From the NCBI RefSeq assembly GCF_019972155.1, contig NZ_BOVL01000018.1:7294-71293 (forward strand): a stretch of DNA of 64,000 nt. The letters are read 5' to 3'. This stretch comes from Bradyrhizobium sp. RD5-C2 (GTDB taxonomy: Bacteria > Pseudomonadota > Alphaproteobacteria > Rhizobiales > Xanthobacteraceae). Below are positions 62,257-64,000 of this stretch, piece after piece (position 1 is the stretch's first letter; each line of letters begins with the position of its first letter). The translations under genes were made by a program, and so were the position numbers. Below the pieces are notes generated by a model. It was given only the letters and a program-made list of their open reading frames with translations, did no database searches and was not told the DNA's origin.

Positions 62257-62754
62257 CTAGCGGCCGATCGCGCCGGATACCTGCGACGCAAGTTGCTCGG
62301 CGAGCATATGATAGCCCTCGGGGGTCAAATGCACACCATCGGGCTGATGGGGCAGTCCGTGCAGCATCCCGTTGGGAAGCATGATCACCGCGACGCCACG
62401 GGCACTGAGGCGACTTTGGATATCCGCGGTCCGGTCGGGGCTGCCCTTGCGCCGATCATTGCCGCCCGGCTGCAAGATAACCGCACGGGTCCCGTTCGGG
62501 ACGGCGCGGTCCAGGCGCTGCAGCATCCCTTCCGTCGTGTCGCCATTGATGCCGGCATTCACGACCCGGACGCTCAAACCCTTCGCCCGCAAGATCGCTT
62601 CGAGCTGCGCGGGATAGGCCTGGTTGCGCGCCACACCCTTGCCATAGGTATTGCTCGCGCCAAACGCCACGATGGTCGCGGCGTCGGCCGAACCGATACC
62701 AAGACTCAAAGCGGCTAGGAATGCGAGGCATCCAATCAACCCGCGCACGCGCAT
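62257..62754 (-). CDS. Secreted SGNH/GDSL hydrolase (TesA-like)
   Basis: 165 residues from the ATG at 62754 (GGAGGG upstream). Signal peptide about 1-25, ending ADA. Block I is IVAFGASNTYGKGV, with S34 as the nucleophile and GAS in place of GDS. The oxyanion GxND is PGGNDRRKG, and the D-x2-H pair is DGVHLTPEGY. Predicted periplasmic esterase, thioesterase or lysophospholipase. Shorter than E. coli TesA, but all catalytic blocks are present. Confidence 0.87.
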   Translation of the reverse strand: MRVRGLIGCLAFLAALSLGIGSADAATIVAFGASNTYGKGVARNQAYPAQLEAILRAKGLSVRVVNAGINGDTTEGMLQRLDRAVPNGTRAVILQPGGNDRRKGSPDRTADIQSRLSARGVAVIMLPNGMLHGLPHQPDGVHLTPEGYHMLAEQLASQVSGAIGR

Positions 62755-62785
62755 GTTCCCTCCGTTCAAATCGAAACGCCGGTCC

Positions 62786-62905
62786 GTAGCCCGGATGGAG
62801 CGAAGCGCAATCCGGGGATGTTTATCCGCGGCGAGTGTCCCGGATTTCGCGGAGCCTGTCATCGGGCGCGCATTCGCGCGACCCGTTGGCTTCATCCGCG
62901 CTACG
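62786..62905. repeat. Second GTAGCCCGGAT-type intergenic repeat
   Basis: Begins GTAGCCCGGATGGAGCGAAG and ends TTCATCCGCGCTAC, with an internal GGGCGCGCATTCGCGCGACCC hairpin. It is a diverged relative of the repeat at 25951-26038, and its end is 6 bases from the stop of the next gene. Confidence 0.72.
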
Positions 62906-62911
62906 CGAATG

Positions 62912-64000
62912 CTACATCGTCGCGCCAAGCACCCAGGGCGCGAACTCGGCGCCGCCGAAATCAAAGCTCTCGCTCTTGGTCGGCTGGCCCGAGGCAGTCT
63001 TGAGGATCAGGTCGAAGATCCGCTGGCCGCATTCCTGCACGCTCTCCTCGCCGTCGAGGATGGTACCGCAATTGACGTCCATGTCGTCTTGCATCCGCTT
63101 GTACATCGGCGTGTTGGTGGCGAGCTTGATCGACGGCGCGGGCTTGCAGCCGAACACGCTGCCGCGGCCGGTGGTGAAGCAGACCAGGTTGGCGCCGCCG
63201 GCGACCTGCCCGGTCGCGGCGACCGGGTCGTAGCCGGGCGTGTCCATGAACACAAAACCCTTCTTGGTGACGGGCTCGGCGTAGTGCAGGACGTCGACGA
63301 GGTTGGTGCTGCCGGCCTTGGCCATCGCGCCGAGCGACTTCTCCAGGATGGTGGTGAGACCGCCGGCCTTGTTGCCGGGGCTCGGATTGGCGTTCATCTC
63401 GGCGCCCTCGCGCTGGGTGTATTCCTCCCACCAGCGCATCAGGCCGACCAGCTTCTCGCCGACCTCGCGGCTGACGGCGCGACGGGTCAGCAGATGCTCG
63501 GCGCCGTAGGTCTCCGGCGTCTCCGAGAGGATCACGGTGCCGCCGTGGCGAACCAGCAGGTCGCTCGCCGCGCCGAGCGCCGGATTGGCCGACACGCCGG
63601 AATAACCATCCGAGCCGCCGCATTGCAGCGCCACGGTGAGTTCGCTCGCCGGCACCGCCTCGCGCTTGACCTTGTTGGCGTCGGTGAGCGCTTCCTTCAC
63701 GAAGGCAACGCCTGCTTCCACCGTCTTGCGCGTGCCGCCGACCTCCTGAATGTCCATCGCGCGCAGGCGGCCGGCGAGCTTCTGTTCCTGCATCAGGCCG
63801 CCGATCTGGTTCACCTCGCAGCCGAGGCCGAGCACGATGACGTTGGAGAAATTGACATGCCGCGCGTAGCCGCCGAGCGTGCGGCGAAGCAGCGCCAGCG
63901 GTTCGTCCTGGGTCATGCCGCAGCCGGTCTTGTGGGTCAGCGCGACGACGCCGTCGACATTCGGGAAATCGGCCAGCGGGTTGTCGCCGGTGAACGGATT
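62912..64000 (-). CDS. UxaA-family dehydratase (altronate/galactarate dehydratase type), 5' end missing
   Basis: At least 362 C-terminal residues; the open frame continues to the right edge, so the true start lies outside. The visible upstream part reads NPFTGDNPLADFPNVDGVVA followed by LTHKTGCGM, the conserved catalytic-iron region of the altronate/galactarate dehydratase family. Later blocks are LGLGCEVNQIGGLMQ, LQCGGSDGYSGVSANPALG, FMDTPGYDPVAATGQVAGGA and CFTTGRGSVFGCKPAPSIKL. It removes water from a sugar acid in the cytoplasm. Which sugar acid cannot be decided from this part. Confidence 0.9.
   Translation of the reverse strand, partial: NPFTGDNPLADFPNVDGVVALTHKTGCGMTQDEPLALLRRTLGGYARHVNFSNVIVLGLGCEVNQIGGLMQEQKLAGRLRAMDIQEVGGTRKTVEAGVAFVKEALTDANKVKREAVPASELTVALQCGGSDGYSGVSANPALGAASDLLVRHGGTVILSETPETYGAEHLLTRRAVSREVGEKLVGLMRWWEEYTQREGAEMNANPSPGNKAGGLTTILEKSLGAMAKAGSTNLVDVLHYAEPVTKKGFVFMDTPGYDPVAATGQVAGGANLVCFTTGRGSVFGCKPAPSIKLATNTPMYKRMQDDMDVNCGTILDGEESVQECGQRIFDLILKTASGQPTKSESFDFGGAEFAPWVLGATM

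Overview
The window is one contiguous piece of a high-GC alphaproteobacterial chromosome, most likely Bradyrhizobium or a close relative in the Nitrobacteraceae (Rhodopseudomonas and Nitrobacter are the alternatives). The grounds are a near-complete hopanoid locus that includes the C-2 methylase hpnP, FixK-type boxes (TTGA-N6-TCAA), an alphaproteobacterial SOS box (GTTC-N7-GTTC), a general-stress sigma-EcfG promoter (GGAAC-N16-CGTT), and intergenic palindromic repeats with the GTAGCCCGGAT and GTCATTGCGAG cores common in that group. I saw no rRNA, tRNA, CRISPR array, insertion sequence or prophage.

Layout. 1-2485: SOS mutagenesis genes imuA and imuB (imuB cut by the window edge), divergent from a DUF4130-UdgX uracil-DNA-binding protein, with one LexA box between them. 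3079-4701: a PiT phosphate transporter. 4790-12000: LysR/P450 divergent pair, an LprI-like secreted protein, two M20 amidohydrolases (one cytoplasmic, one exported), a small membrane protein and a PNPOx-like flavoprotein. 12125-18191: an IclR-controlled catabolic cluster (two MaoC hydratases, ACS-type MFS transporter, GMC oxidoreductase, alpha/beta hydrolase). 18306-22337: small zinc-ribbon protein, then a group of genes (glycine-rich secreted protein, Ca2+/H+ antiporter, LTXXQ protein, UspA) in which three FixK boxes lie 60-66 bases from three start codons, then a histidine-rich protein. 22482-25843: a GFA protein, then a four-gene unit of Tat-exported metallophosphoesterase, Tat-exported cupredoxin, ECF sigma factor and membrane anti-sigma factor.

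26048-51688 is the hopanoid region. hpnCDE-shc-hpnG is a tightly overlapping minus-strand operon making squalene and hopene and processing adenosylhopane. ispH-hpnH supplies isoprenoid precursor and adds the adenosyl side chain. hpnO makes the amino head group, hpnN exports hopanoids and hpnP methylates them. Three features stand out: hpnN has a textbook sigma-EcfG promoter; a TetR/acyl-CoA dehydrogenase/aldolase/DUF2520 operon sits inside the locus between hpnH and hpnG; and hpnP lies between eutB and eutC, the two subunits of a B12-dependent ethanolamine ammonia-lyase.

51993-64000: a chemotaxis receptor and a diguanylate cyclase, then a three-gene operon of two transglutaminase-like proteins and a circularly permuted ATP-grasp/alpha-E fusion. 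This last is a recognised but functionally uncharacterised peptide-ligase type system and the best candidate here for undescribed biology. A secreted SGNH hydrolase and the C-terminal part of a UxaA-family dehydratase close the window. Many long antisense reading frames are GC-driven shadows and were left out.
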